In this document: piece by piece, positions 23,201 to 31,957 of the stretch | Numbering within the stretch: position 1 is the stretch's first letter | How the letters are laid out: each line of letters begins with the position of its first letter | From: Nematostella vectensis | Taxonomy: Eukaryota; Cnidaria; Anthozoa; Actiniaria; Edwardsiidae | Direction of reading: 5' to 3' | Length of the DNA stretch: 64,000 nucleotides | NCBI RefSeq assembly: GCF_932526225.1 | Contig: NC_064039.1 | Location: 13,970,139-14,034,138, forward strand | The notes under the pieces: model-generated | Database searches by the model: none | Told to the model about the DNA's origin: nothing | What the model saw: only the letters and a program-made list of their open reading frames with translations | Position numbers and translations under genes: made by a program

Positions 23201-26200
23201 CCGGCTGAATAAAAAACTTCATTTTTTATTCTATATTAAAATAATTACTATATTATAATAATATGCTAGGATGATTAAATAAAACGGCCAGATTAACTAT
23301 ATTAGCTGGCTTCGGGGGGAGGGGTGTGTGTGTGGGGGGGTGTAATCAGCCTATGTTTGGGTATAGGGGTGCCTCTGAGGGTTTTGAAACCTCCTGTTTA
23401 GGACAAAAATTCAGAAAAAAACATACCATGTTTAGGACAACATACCCTTGATTTTAGGACCCTGTTTAGGATATCCCCCCTACCCTTTAATTTTAGGACC
23501 CTGTTAGCACGTGAGAGCAACCAAATCGTACCCTGTTTAGGACAGCCTTTCTTACAATTGTGTACCCTGTTCATAATTCAAATTCTTTCCACTTAAAATG
23601 TTAATTCCCCCCTCCTCGCGGACTCTCCAGGCCATCTAGTGTCAATCTGCCGTTGTTACCTACAGGCCACACAAACAACTCTGAAGACCCCCTGCCTTTC
23701 AGAGTTCTTCGAGTAAACAGAAGTAGAGCAAGAATTCAGTCGTTTTCTTGCCTAAATGCGATTTTGAACAAATTAAGTGACAACTTAAAAGATCAGATGA
23801 GATGAAGTAGATCAGAAATGAAGCCGAGTGAATGAAATGAAGTCTTTTTATTTCATGAACTCTTTAAAAAAGACTCAATTACTGCACATTGATGTTGTCT
23901 TTATCACGCCATGACCCCCACCGCTCGTTCGTCGACCTCAGAATTAAAATAATTGAAAATACCCTTGAGTCTTTATTCTTCTTTGTTATGAATAGTTCAG
24001 ATGGTATTCAGTTAGCCGGTAGAGTATAATGATATAATTGCATCAATATACACTATTAGTTTGGTAGTCTGATTATGATCAAGTAATAATATCCAAAACT
24101 ATTCTTAGGTAGTTAACTTTTCAAATAACCCGAATATGGACAAAAAGTTGAGGCAAACATGGCATCTAATAAACGAATCTAAACATTTTGTCATGAGGTT
24201 CCACCCGGCTAAACAGAATCTTTTGAAGATTCTTATAAAAAAACTGGCAACTTATCACGGATCTCAGCCTCATACGGCTAGAATCTTTAATGAACCTATA
24301 GTCTCTTATAGAAAGGAGAAAACGGTTATAGACTTTTAAGTCAGAGCCACAATCTCCCATAAAGGACTAGGTATCAAAGCAGATTTATTTACAATTGTGG
24401 CGGGTGTGGCTGTTGGCAATATTACACAACTGACTTGCTTAGACTACGGTCTTAAACTCCACGGCCCCCGTAACGCGAAAGCCTTTCGAGGATTCACCCA
24501 CAATTGATCTAGGTAGCCGGACTTTTTTGTACCAGTCCACATACCAATATAAATTTGCAGACAAGTCGAGGGAATGCAAAAATCTTCCTGATACAAATAT
24601 CTGTCTATTTTTGCTTCCTATGGTTTAACAATAGCGCTACCACGCGACCGAGTCACCGACAATAGGCCTTTTGTTTTTGAAACATAGCCTACCTTAAAAT
24701 GACGCGGATCGAAATAGTGTAAAACGCTAGATAGCCAATCACCGACTAGTCACTTCAATTAAAGATTCGTCCGACCTCTGATATATAAACGGGCCCGCGA
24801 CTTCATGTCACAATCCGCTAATCGAGCATACTTTACGAAGTCCTCATTAGCAACCTAGCGAAAAACAACTGACGAAGGTCTCTTCATTAAGAGTCCGAAA
24901 CCGGTCTTGTAAACGCTATAACCGCCCGCCGATTTTTCATCAAACGATGACATCGGAAGGCACCTTAGACGAGATGAGCGAGCCCTCTCTCAGAAAAAGC
25001 CAGATTTAGCCTAAGTGCACTTTGAATTCTACGAGTTACAGTGGCGATTCTCGGCAGCCTCAAATCTTCCTCTTTGATTTTAAGAAATCTATTAAAACAG
25101 GAGTGAGCTGTACTGCAGATATGTCCTAAATAACTCTAAGAAACTTTACATGCACAAAGAAAGCGCTTATGTCAGGTCGAGCAACGCTCCCATAGACGTG
25201 AAACATTAAAGAACGACAAATTCCACCACAAAGACATATAATATGTCACCTAAGGTTTTTGTCACCTCATAAACCACGTCTAGCGTATATCGTCCTCCGT
25301 AGATCCATTTCTGCGGCATATAACGCTCAAGCAAAAGTGTAATCTCAAAGACACTACGCACTTTATTTACTTCACCAGAAGTCTATAAAAGGGCGAAAGA
25401 TTCATTGATTTAAAGATCTTTGATGTCCATAGCTTACTGAAACTTTTCAGTACACGCATTCTCTCCTCTTGCCACCCTCTTAGTTATAAGAAGGGTTTGT
25501 GTCTAGGGAGATGGCCTAGGTCCGTTGAGAACAAATTCCTCACTTGCCACCTTCTAAGCCGAAATCCGCAACTTATTCTAGATACGGTTACGCGATTTCA
25601 CAACATACATAACGGCGAGTGTTGAATTCACGGACAGGCAAAATGCGTTTTGAGGCAAACATGGCATCTAATAAACGAATCTAAACATTTTGTCATGAGG
25701 TTCCACCCGGCTAAACAGAATCTTTTGAAGATTCTTATAAAAAAACTGGCAACTTATCACGGATCTCAGCCTCATACGGCTAGAATCTTTAATGAACCTA
25801 TAGTCTCTTATAGAAAGGAGAAAACGGTTATAGACTTTTAAGTCAGAGCCACAATCTCCAATAAAGGACTAGGTATCAAAGCAGATTTATTTACAACTGT
25901 GGCGGGTGTGGCTGTTGGCAATATTACACAACTTTAAAGATCAGATGAAATAAAGTAGATGAGAAATGAAGCCGAGTGAATGAAATGAAGTCTTTTTATT
26001 TCATTAACTCTTTAAAAAAGACTCAATTACTGCACATTGATGTTGTCTTTATCACGCCATGACCCCCACCGCTCGTTCGTCGTTCTCAGAGTTAAAATAA
26101 TTGAAAATACCCTTGAGTCTTTATTCTTCTTTGTTATGAATAGTTCAGATGGTATTCAGTTAGCCGGTAGAGTATTATGATATAATTGCATCAATATACC

Positions 26201-28674
26201 CTATTAATTTGGTAGTCTAATTATGATCAAGTAATAATATCCAAAACTATTCTTAGGTAGGTAACTATATCAAATAACCCGAATATGTACCAAAAAAAAT
26301 AAATATATACCCTGTTCAGGACAGAGAGGCCTAAATTTTATACCCTGTTCAGGATAGAGAGGCCTGAAATGTATACCCTGTTTAGGACAGAGAGGCCTGA
26401 AATGTATACCCTGTTTAGGACAGAGGTCTGAAATATATACCCTGTTTAGGACAGAGAGGCCTGAAAAATATACCCTGTTCAGGACAGAGAGGCCTGAAAT
26501 GTATACCCTGTTTAGGACAGAGATGCCTGAAATGTATACCCTGTTCAGGACAGAGAGGCCTGAAATGTATACCCCGTTCAGGACAGAGAGGCCTGAAATG
26601 TATACCCTGTTCAGGACAGAGAGGCCTGAAATATATACCCTGTTTAGGACAGAGAGGCCTGAAATGTATACCCTGTTCAGGACAGAGAGGCCTGAAATAT
26701 ATACCCTGTTTAGGACAGAGAGGCCTGAAATGTATACCCTGTTCAGGACAGAGAGGCCTGAAATATATACCCTGTTTAGGACAGAGAGGCCTGAAATATA
26801 TACCTTGTTTAGGACAGAGAGGCCTGAAATGTATACCCTGTTTAGGACAGTGAGGCCTGAAATATATTCCCTGTTTAGGACAGAGAGGCCTGAAATGTAT
26901 ACCCTGTTCAGGACAGAGAGGCCTGAAATGTATACCCTGTTTAGGACAGAGAGGCCTGAAATGTATACCCTGTTCAGGACAGAGAGGCCTGAAATGTATA
27001 CCCTGTTCAGGACAGAGAGGCCTGAAATGTATACCCTGTTTAGGACAGAGAGGCCTGAAATATATACCCTGTTCAGGACAGAGAGGCCTGAAATGTATAC
27101 CCTGTTTAGGACAGAGAGGCCTGAAATGTATACCCTGTTTAGGGCAGAGAGGCCTGAAATGTATACCCTGTTTAGGACAGACAGGTCTGAAATATATACC
27201 CTGTTCAGGGCAGAGAGGCCTGCAATATATACTTTGTTCAGGACAGAGAGGCCTGAAATGTATACCCTGTTTAGGACAGAGAGGCCTGAAATGTTTACCC
27301 TGTTTAGGACAGAGAGGCCTGAAATGTATACCCTGTTCAGGACAGAGAGGCCTGAAATGTATACCCTGTTTAGGACAGAGAGGCCTGAAATGTATACCCT
27401 GTTTAGTGCAGAGAGGCCTGAAATGTATACCCTGTTCTGGACAGAGAGGCCTGAAATGTATACCCTGTTTAGGACAGAGAGGCCTGAAATGTATACCCTG
27501 TTCAGGGCAGAGAGGCCTGAAATATATACTTTGTTCAGGACAGAGAGGCCTGAAATGTATACCCTGTTTAGGACAGAGAGGCCTGAAATGTATACCCTGT
27601 TTAGGACAAAGAGGCCTGAAATATATACACTGTTCAGGACAGAGAGGCCTGATATGTATACCCTGTTTAGGACAAAGAGGCCTGAAATGTATACCTTGTT
27701 TAGGTCAGAGAGGCCTGAAATGTATACCCTGTTCAGGACAGAGAGGCCTAACTTTTACACCCTGTTTAGGACAGAGGCCTGAAATATATACCCTGTTCAG
27801 GACAGAGAGGCCTGAAATATATACCCTGAAGTTAAAACCATTTTTACAATTTATTTTGAGCATAAAGGAGTTATGGGATATGTAATTCATTAAATATGTT
27901 TTTTATTGATGAAAAAAAGCTCGTACCAGACGACAGAATTTTTTAGTGATACGGAACTACAACCGCCGCTACGGAACTACTACCACTATGTGTAAAAAGA
28001 AAAATATATATATAAATCAATAAAATTTGAAAATGTGTAGTCTTTTCTGTGCATATTATATGCATAAGTAAATTTGTAGTGTTCTTAGAAAAAATCATTA
28101 GCATTGGACCCTCCGCAAAAAAAGATAGAGCAATTTTAATATTGTGATACGGAACTGGTTATCATACTCTACGGCTACATAAAAAAGTGTTTCGTTTCTG
28201 ATCACGACTCCTTCCTCGAGAGGGCATGAGGGCGAGTGGTTTTTATTTTTATTTATCTATTTTCTATTTATTATTCTTTTGATTTCTAAATTTAAGCCCT
28301 GAAACGTAAAGACGTATACTCACTGAGGAAATAAAGGCAAACAGAAAACTAGGACGGGAAAGTTAAGGAAAACAACTGTTTGATATAATTTTGTACAAAA
28401 AAGCACTATCAGAATATACACCTATTTCAATTAAGTTTGACAACAGAAAAATGGAAGAAAAGTTTGACTTAACAATGTTTCTTGTATTAAAATGAGTGCA
28501 TTCACTACATGGGCTTTACTGAAAACCTAGATACCTCATTGGCAATGCCATAAACAGATACAAGGCTTGTATTTCTCTAACCAATAGTGTAAGGCATTTT
28601 CCATTTTCTATTTTCTTATAGTCAACATTAATTCAAATTAGACCCTCTTTGATACCTACCTTATCTCTCTTCAT
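4952..28674 (-). CDS. Copy 1: secreted F-type lectin / Ig / D8C / PAN protein with a 15-unit expanded lectin-2 exon
   Basis: Minus-strand exons in order: 28674-28660 (MKRDK), 22486-22429 (signal core), 17648-17388 (A), 16845-16663 (B), 14879-13125 (C), 12294-12109 (D), 11282-11028 (E), 10641-10496 (F), 5734-5503 (G), 5244-4952 (H). The sum is 3384 nt, in frame, 1127 aa. Domains: signal 1-24, lectin 1 25-172, expanded lectin 2 173-819, Ig 820-904, D8C 905-1030, PAN 1031-1127. Exon E is 15 nt shorter than in copy 2: five residues are missing between the two Ig cysteines. In lectin 1 the R-x-D-x4-R pattern reads R-R-D-x4-M, so one putative fucose-binding arginine is lost. Introns are inflated by a TTAA-flanked element (F-G), a nested gene (A-signal) and a minisatellite (intron 1). 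No frame-breaking lesion is visible. Whether it is expressed, and which exon C acceptor is used, cannot be told from sequence. Confidence 0.78.
5298..5461. mobile_element. hAT-like MITE in intron G-H of copy 1
   Basis: Ends CAGGGCCGTAACAGG and CCTGCTACGGCCCTG are inverted, flanked by GATAG. Copy 2 has an empty site at the same intron position, copy 4 has the element (about 62050-62221) and copy 3 has a version missing its outer end (about 50601-50760). A G-run interrupts it. Confidence 0.55.
5503..5734 (-). CDS. Copy 1 exon G: D8C (uromodulin/OIT3-type) domain
   Basis: A 232-nt exon, phase 0 in and 1 out, starting after CCATTAG. It encodes CVPTHRCNTKATGWM, EPHPS, VVQRTVCFHWDGDCCRF, FVRRCHGFYVYRLKAL and ARYC. 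The spacing of cysteines, RTVCFHW, CC and FYVY is the D8C signature. Confidence 0.82.
8183..9220 (+). pseudogene. Broken C2H2/SAP-like gene inside the TTAA element
   Basis: From 8183 a frame reads FKPHPDQSIS, GSFSDGEFDDIKRAVKRRAN, TTKLFSCPV, then breaks. The adjacent frame continues VKGYTRLAWLDRHTLYGKC, so the two halves resemble one C2H2 finger (FSCP..., LDRH..GKC) split by an indel near 8350. After a 21-G run and about 500 bp without coding signal, an exon-like frame at 8945-9220 (after ACAG) reads EAAEEAAAYFRTR, LTFLSVATLPTICKELELQ, ASFVATLVDVIRRC and stops. Its end resembles a SAP-type helix pair. Parentage is uncertain: cargo of the element or an older captured gene. Confidence 0.4.
8448..8468. 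repeat. 21-G homopolymer
   Basis: Within the TTAA element, after the broken zinc-finger-like frame. Similar long C or G runs occur at about 2207, 18055, 38218, 39714, 45361, 52651 and 58097. Confidence 0.8.
10496..10641 (-). CDS. Copy 1 exon F: N-terminal part of D8C region
   Basis: A 146-nt exon, phase 1 in and 0 out, encoding KMCRDHQTKNHPTRAVTYKV and WRRYEAGSAPMQ. The W-R-x-Y..G..M-Q segment joins to CVP in exon G, as in the WYRF..AG..MP..CVP stretch of D8C proteins. It lies just outside the right end of the TTAA-flanked insertion. Confidence 0.78.
11028..11282 (-). CDS. Copy 1 exon E: Ig domain
   Basis: A 255-nt phase 1-1 exon encoding an Ig-like domain: VILNKPPP, ATFANFTCPEAFGYPVPDVAW, LTLECIVSNKHGSD. 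The two cysteines and tryptophan of the Ig fold are present. It is 15 nt shorter than copies 2 and 3, a five-residue deletion before YRDLTLEC. Confidence 0.82.
11348..11494. mobile_element. 147-bp TA-flanked MITE in intron D-E of copy 1
   Basis: Inverted ends GGCCTTTCGAGCTATAAGC and GCTAATAGCTGGAATGGCC with TA on both sides; an inner hairpin contains ACCGTCATGCA and TGCATGACGGT. Orthologous copy at 41667-41814 in copy 2, and a truncated one at about 53675-53720 in copy 3, so it predates the duplications. Confidence 0.65.
11951..11973. repeat. CA microsatellite
   Basis: A short (CA)n run in intron D-E of copy 1, within degenerate copies of the exon D donor region. Confidence 0.7.
11978..12108 (-). 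repeat. Seed copies of the exon D splice-donor repeat, copy 1
   Basis: Downstream of the true donor, on the gene strand, are two or three more copies of the exon D end (TCCGAGA.CAAAG followed by GTACGT), one extending back into GAGGTGGAGGTGTACTC. This is the small-scale form of the array at 53815-54540. Confidence 0.65.
12109..12294 (-). CDS. Copy 1 exon D: second half of F-type lectin 2
   Basis: A 186-nt phase 1-1 exon lies between CCCCCAG and GTACGT. It encodes NPRCG, SIYCKPRSSGRCVNVRLVG, LCEVEVYSESK. Its donor region is echoed downstream in the intron at about 11978-12108 (two or three degenerate copies), an early stage of the array expanded in copy 3. Confidence 0.8.
13125..14879 (-). 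CDS. Copy 1 exon C: lectin-2 N-terminal segment repeated 15 times in frame
   Basis: A 1755-nt open segment holds 15 units of 108 nt (36 aa). Each starts NLALSK.TAQSTT(D/N)HS, contains RAVDGNTDG and ends DFYLILA. Only the last unit (from 13367) continues into a full lectin half: RGRSCTH, WWRVDLGTTQPVSEVF, VEVRVG, then GTGAGT. Each junction reads TCTAATTCTAG then CGAATC, which is the intron/exon acceptor seen once in copy 3 (55795). LILA is therefore translated intron end. Acceptors fall exactly every 108 nt from 13367 to 14879. Splicing to the last one gives a 243-nt exon close to the 240 nt of copies 2 and 3. Splicing to the first gives 585 aa. All choices keep frame. The truncated units lack the WWRVDLG half, so they should not fold as complete lectins. 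Confidence 0.75.
15485..15830. repeat. Inverted repeat in intron B-C of copy 1
   Basis: Arms of about 65 bp: TAGTACAGGG..GGAGGTAAGACCAAGTAC at 15515-15556 is inverted at 15748-15800 (GTACTTGGTCTTACCTCC..CCCTGTACTA). One arm is conserved in copy 2 near 39194-39245. No target duplication identified. Confidence 0.5.
16663..16845 (-). CDS. Copy 1 exon B: second half of F-type lectin 1
   Basis: A 183-nt phase 1-1 exon encoding the lectin C-terminal half: NPMCG, PIYCRPGLRGRYVVLYIPG, LEICEVMV. It lies between ATATCAG and GTAACC and matches 38555-38737 of copy 2. Confidence 0.82.
17388..17648 (-). CDS. Copy 1 exon A: first half of F-type lectin 1
   Basis: This 261-nt phase 1-1 exon lies between TACAG and GTACGT. 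It encodes NLALRQPTASLN, HLAVDG, WWRVDLGRTHVVDEVF and SRRDCCPEM. It is homologous to 37644-37904. R-x-D is kept, but the second arginine of the family's R-x-D-x4-R motif is methionine here. Confidence 0.82.
18560..18960 (-). pseudogene. Non-LTR retrotransposon reverse transcriptase C-terminal fragment
   Basis: The minus strand reads LGVELSSNLNWNTHVTNIVG, KANKSLGFIRRNLGACPDFV, AYTTLVRPRVEFASSVWDPH, LESVQRRAARF. This is the classic thumb region of CR1/Jockey-like elements. It is truncated on both sides and lies in the signal-A intron of copy 1. Confidence 0.65.
19215..21290 (+). CDS. Small five-exon gene nested in a copy 1 intron, BEN-domain-like
   Basis: Exons: 19215-19394 (donor GTAAGT), 20043-20110, 20788-20829, 20959-21106, 21178-21290 (stop TGA). 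Exons 2-5 join in one frame: DSQRKASSLKTS.., VYKDVPAEDQPSPV, then KPLEGVKRLLSDLFTEEEL, LKGKGRTSNKMQIIYGAMRG, ending KVFSKAK. The RLL..LFTEEEL segment resembles the start of a BEN domain (DNA-binding, chromatin proteins). In exon 1 the ATG frame (KKFVVVEWLNN, RGSEVLRQGG) does not lead into exon 2. The frame that does (WFGIGG, RLYEAEVLQNFG) is offset, implying a one-base indel near 19300-19320 or a wrong start. AATAAA occurs at 21527. A 156-bp MITE lies in intron 1. The frame problem suggests decay, or a model error. Confidence 0.5.
19445..19600. mobile_element. 156-bp MITE with 19-bp TIRs and TA target duplication
   Basis: Ends are GAGACCTTACGCAAGGACG and its inverted match CGTTCTTGCGTAAGGTCTC (one mismatch), flanked by TA on both sides. 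It sits in the first intron of the nested BEN-like gene. TA duplication suggests a Tc1/mariner-type source. Confidence 0.7.
21650..22020. other. AATATC-rich tract downstream of the nested gene
   Basis: Many spaced copies of GAATATC, ATATCC and related words (for example CCTAGAATATCC, GGAATATC) occur without a fixed period. No gene is visible. Confidence 0.45.
22429..22486 (-). CDS. Copy 1 signal-peptide core exon
   Basis: A 58-nt exon between ATTATAG and GTGAGT on the minus strand encodes a hydrophobic run (VIFAILFVAIVTAIW) ending in A-V-A then G. Phase is 0 in and 1 out. It is near-identical to 35757-35814 of copy 2. Confidence 0.78.
23618..24147. repeat. Duplicated 5'-flank block P1 in intron 1 of copy 1
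   Basis: Near-identical to 28700-29246, the region immediately upstream of the copy 1 start codon. It begins at CTCTCCAGGCCATCTAG and ends at CCCGAATATGGACAAAAAG. Exon 1 itself is not included. Confidence 0.65.
24148..25934 (+). mobile_element. Penelope-like relic with about 284-bp direct terminal repeats and a hammerhead-like motif
   Basis: Near-identical direct repeats at 24148-24433 and 25650-25934 flank 1.2 kb. Each encodes FNEPIVSYRKEKTVIDF, a stop, then VRATI. This resembles the P-(I/L)-x-x-Y-R-x-x-K-x-x-x-D-x-L-V-R-A motif after the reverse transcriptase core of Penelope-like elements, with L mutated to TAA. The interior has a TATATAAAC box (24781-24789) and, 80 bp later, CTGACGA, a hairpin and GAAA (24869-24900), resembling the hammerhead core known in Penelope terminal repeats. 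No complete reverse transcriptase or GIY-YIG domain is present. Confidence 0.5.
24856..24918 (+). ncRNA. Hammerhead-ribozyme-like fold
   Basis: Core: CTGACGA (24869-24875), stem II GGTCTCTT/AAGAGTCC with a CATT loop and one mismatch, GAAA (24897-24900), a two-base-pair stem III (AC/GT) and GTC at 24904-24906 as cleavage site. Stem I: ACAA before the core pairs with TTGT after GTC, and further out TAGCG (24856-24860) pairs with CGCTA (24914-24918). A76-equivalent (24876) is an extra unpaired base at the foot of stem II, so activity is uncertain. Confidence 0.4.
25935..26290. repeat. Duplicated 5'-flank block P2 in intron 1 of copy 1
   Basis: Covers the distal part of the same block (from AAAGATCAGATGAAATAAAG to CCCGAATATG), directly after the second Penelope terminal repeat. 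P1 and P2 therefore bracket the Penelope-like relic. Confidence 0.6.
26290..27835. repeat. 33-bp minisatellite, about 46 units, intron 1 of copy 1
   Basis: The unit contains GGCCTGAAATGTATACCCTG then TT(C/T)AGGACAGAGA. Because 33 is a multiple of 3 it reads as MYTLFRTERPE repeats for 427 codons, but the neutral pattern of changes and the intronic position argue against coding. Diverged seed units (TACCCTGTTTAGGACA) occur at 23390-23590. Confidence 0.85.
28660..28674 (-). CDS. Copy 1 first coding exon (MKRDK)
   Basis: ATG AAG AGA GAT AAG is followed by GTAGGT on the minus strand, with the leader GCGAAACAACT just upstream. Leader and exon match copy 2 at 35110-35137 (GCAAAACAACT, MKRDE). This fixes the start codon for the family. 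Confidence 0.7.
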
Positions 28675-28689
28675 AGTTGTTTCGCTCGC

Positions 28690-29400
28690 TTTTCACTCGC
28701 GAACTCTCCAGGCCATCTAGTGTCAATCTGCAGTTGTTACCTACAGGTGAGGTCGACTTTGAGCCACACAAACAACTCTGAAGACCCCCTGCCTTTCAGA
28801 GTTCTTCGAGTAGACAGAAGTAGAGTAAGAATTCAGTCGTTTTCTTGCCTAAATGCGATTTTGAACAAATTTTGTGACAACTTTAAAGATCAGATGAAAT
28901 AAAGTAGATGAGAAATGAAGCCGAGTGAATGAAATGAAGTCTTTTTATTTCATGAACTCTTTAAAAAAGACTCAATTACTGCACATTGATGTTGTCTTTA
29001 TCACGCCATGACCCCCACCGCTCGTTCGTCGACCTCAGAATTAAAATAATTGAAAATACCCTTGAGTCTTTATTCTTCTTTGTTATGAATAGTTCAGATG
29101 GTATTCAGTTAGCCGGTAGAGTATTATGATATAATTGCATCAATATACACTATTAGTTTGGTAGTCTGATTATGATCAAGTAATAATATCCAAAACTATT
29201 CTTAGGTAGTTAACTTTTCAAATAACCCGAATATGGACAAAAAGTTAAGTCACAATATTTACATGAATGCATTTTCATGAAATGCTTAAAAAAAAAACAG
29301 TATCCCCAGTGATATGATTTTATATCACAGAATATCTTGAGTTGAACGCTCGTAAATAAGTCATGAAGATTCAAGAAATGCGAACATGATAAAGACACAT
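28690..29400 (-). promoter_or_regulatory. Conserved 5' flank of copy 1
   Basis: Sequence directly upstream of the MKRDK start is conserved in inverted orientation with 34180-35120 upstream of copy 2, and is partly duplicated at P1 and P2. No convincing TATA or initiator was assigned; the promoter role is inferred from position and conservation. Confidence 0.4.
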
Positions 29401-29499
29401 TTAGTCCAATTAAACGGTTTTAAAGAAAGAAAGAAATCCTGAAACGCAAACACCGTACCTATAACATTTCGTCATCGTTTTGGGAAGGGGGGTGGGGGG

Positions 29500-30500
29500 T
29501 GAAGCAGATACCTTCTTTTTCCATATGTACTTCGTAACCCGACACTACTGTAACAACGACAGTAGATTGTAGTGGGGGCGGTAGAGGTACCGGGCTTTAC
29601 TTCGCTGTTACAAACTCAAGGTTTACAAGATCTGACTGCGGCTTCTACCGCACCCCTTTTTATACGGTCCTACCAAGGCGTCCCTTAGGTAATCAGACAC
29701 TGACAGCCATGGAAAGCTTTTAGCTCTGTTTAGACAAGGTTTCAGCCAATGGGCGTCCGAGGAACGAACTACCCCCCATGGGTGTGTCGGTTTGTTACTA
29801 TTGGGCTGCCGTGACTTACGTAATGTTTACATGTTGCTACTGACTACGGTTGTCACACACTAACTTGTCACACTGCTAGTGCGCATGGCAAGATACACAC
29901 ATGAATGTAATGATTGACAAGATTCCAATCATTTTTGCACTCAAAATCTTAAACCGTTCTAAATCCTAATTTCGTCGACGGCCACGTCTGAATCCTACAC
30001 AGGGCAAACACTGTGTGAACTCAGACCTAACTTTTCTTCCTTCGTTAAGAAGCGCGAACCGAGAATTGGTGGCCCAATTCCGATAGTCAAGTACCCCCTG
30101 GAAAAGGGACGCGCCACTCCTACTTTTCCACTGGGTGAAGGGTCAACTTTTTACTTTTCGCTATCCTATTTCATAGGAACGGCTAAAGTTACTTTGTCGA
30201 TATAACTTGCTTAAACAAACAGACGCCTTTTAGTCGAATAAACAAAACGTACTTATAACGGTTCTTAACTTCAGGAAGGTCGGTGTTTAATTAAAGTAAG
30301 ATATTTAGTTGTCAAAGATGACGTTAATCTATATTTCGTTATTTTCCTCCGTGACACTACTAGGGTGGGGGATGCTTTCCCTTCCCCGCCCCCTCTACCC
30401 TCGCTAGACGCTAGATACGGTCCGTGGTCCTATTACGCAACTGGATCATCTCGTTCGTTTTCACTTTTCTGATGTTTCAGTGTATCATACAACGAAGGAT
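29500..30500. repeat. Unrecognised dispersed repeat, second copy of a family near 1040-3350
   Basis: Shares GGTAGATACCGGGTTTACTTC-like, TCTACCGCACCCCTTTT and TCAAGTACC..TGGAAAAGG blocks with 1040-1170 and 3040-3190. GGGGGCGGTAG (29575) and CTACCGCACCCC are inverted to each other. No coding region or known family recognised. Confidence 0.4.
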
Positions 30501-31174
30501 AGAGACGTTTCTATGTACAATGTCGCCCAAGGTGGGTAGAAACACTAAATCTTCATAGATGCAAATTTGGCCAATGATCAGTTTCTCTGGCAGTGTCAAT
30601 CTAGCAGTTTTTGGCGGGTATTTTGTTAAAAGGGACAACCACAGGGCACCCGATCAAAACTCGTGGGGCTAAGGAGTATCACTAAAATAATCATGTGACC
30701 AATTTTGCATTGCATGCATGATAGAGTTGATATTCTGCAGTCATTGGTATGATCAAAATATCTTAATTATTCCATGCAAAATACTTAGATCGTCCATCCT
30801 ATATATGAGTGACAAATAGCATAAAAATATCTGACAATGTCCAGGCCATATAAATATTTGGGTGACCTTAAAACCCCCTCGGTCAATCTCTTGGAGGCCT
30901 GGGTGAAAGGGCTTTCAAGATTAGTGAGATAAAGATTTGACCAAGAAGCAAGTTTTTCTTGACAAATTTTTGCCGCGAGTCTCAAATTTACAGGAATCAG
31001 CATTTTTCAACATGTTTTCTGGAGAGCAGGGAGTTGGAAAACTTTAGCTCTTCTAAATATGGGCATCTATGCCCATATAAGGAAAAACAAACGAAGGACA
31101 CTATCCATGTAGAATATGTTTGATATGTTTTTGCTACCATTCTTTTTTCGCATCTCACCAATGACCTGTATGGC

Positions 31175-31245
31175 ATGCGAAGCCCCGTAATGGAGCACTC
31201 TTCTCTTGGTGTGACATCGCTTTCGTGTCTGGTCGGGTTCACTAT
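31175..31245 (-). pseudogene. PAN-exon relic in the divergent spacer
   Basis: The minus strand encodes TRHESDVTPREECSI, matching the STRHESEDDVTPRAGVLHYE end of exon H, in DNA resembling 5000-5040. A second degenerate piece of the exon end (GTCTGTACAGCCTCGCAATG) follows at about 31271-31290. Nothing else of the gene is recognisable, so this is a leftover of another duplicate. Confidence 0.5.
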
Positions 31246-31578
31246 ATTAAATTAATGTATGTATCGTTGTAAGTCTGTACAGCCTCGCAATGAAGTATGA
31301 TTATATTCTGGCGCGTGTCCACAGGGGGTCCGAGAGGACCGGACCACACCCTGCCGATGCTTTAGTCATGTATCCTCCAACTGGATTGGGGAGAGCAGTT
31401 CATTGAAGAATGTTTTGTTGAAAAAATAACTTTCGTTTTATAGCTGTCAAACATTACTATGTAAGCCTTTTACTCGAAAAATCTTATTTGGATTAGAAAG
31501 AAGACAGTTAAGGTGCCTGAATCTTTGTCGAAAGTAAAATTTAAAGATTTCAACTGGGAAAAGTCATTCTTACTTATC

Positions 31579-31957
31579 AGACCCCGTCCCCACGTATCCG
31601 TTTTCGTTTGAAAACGCAACCTTTTTGTTCCACACGAAGCGTTTTCATTTTGATACGGCCCGTCTCCACAAAAACGCAGAAACGATACGAAAACGATAAC
31701 AAGTTCTACAGCACATTCGACTCGCGCGCCACCTGGACTGGACTTGAGTTATCGCGTCATCGTTTTCGAAAGGTTGCGTTTTTGTCCGTCCCCACGTCAC
31801 CGAAGGGGTATCGTTTTCAAATTGTTCCACCCTAGAGATCGTTTTCAAATTGTTCCGTTTTCGATCATCGTTTTCGCGTTTCCGTGTGGACAATACCCGT
31901 ATCCGTAACAAAAAGGTTGCGTTTTCAAAGGAAAACGGATACGTGGGGACAGGGTCT
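31579..31957. mobile_element. About 380-bp MITE with CCGTCCCCACGTATCCG ends
   Basis: Left GACCCCGTCCCCACGTATCC and right GGATACGTGGGGACAGGGTC are inverted, continuing through GTTTTC and an AACGCAACCTTTTTGTT stretch. The interior repeats GTTTTCGTATCG-like words. Target duplication not resolved. Confidence 0.6.

Noticed and set aside
24148-25934. LTR retrotransposon with 284-bp LTRs
   Set aside because: Ends are not TG..CA, no short target duplication is seen, and the repeats themselves carry an RT-end remnant, fitting a Penelope-like arrangement better.
26499-27782. 427-aa open frame of MYTLFRTERPE repeats
   Set aside because: It is a 33-bp minisatellite whose length is a multiple of 3. Other frames are also open and it lies in an intron.
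29500-30500. Possible reversed-but-not-complemented assembly artefact
   Set aside because: Composition looked odd, but reading it reversed or complemented gave nothing recognisable. A second diverged copy near 1040-3350 suggests a genuine repeat family.
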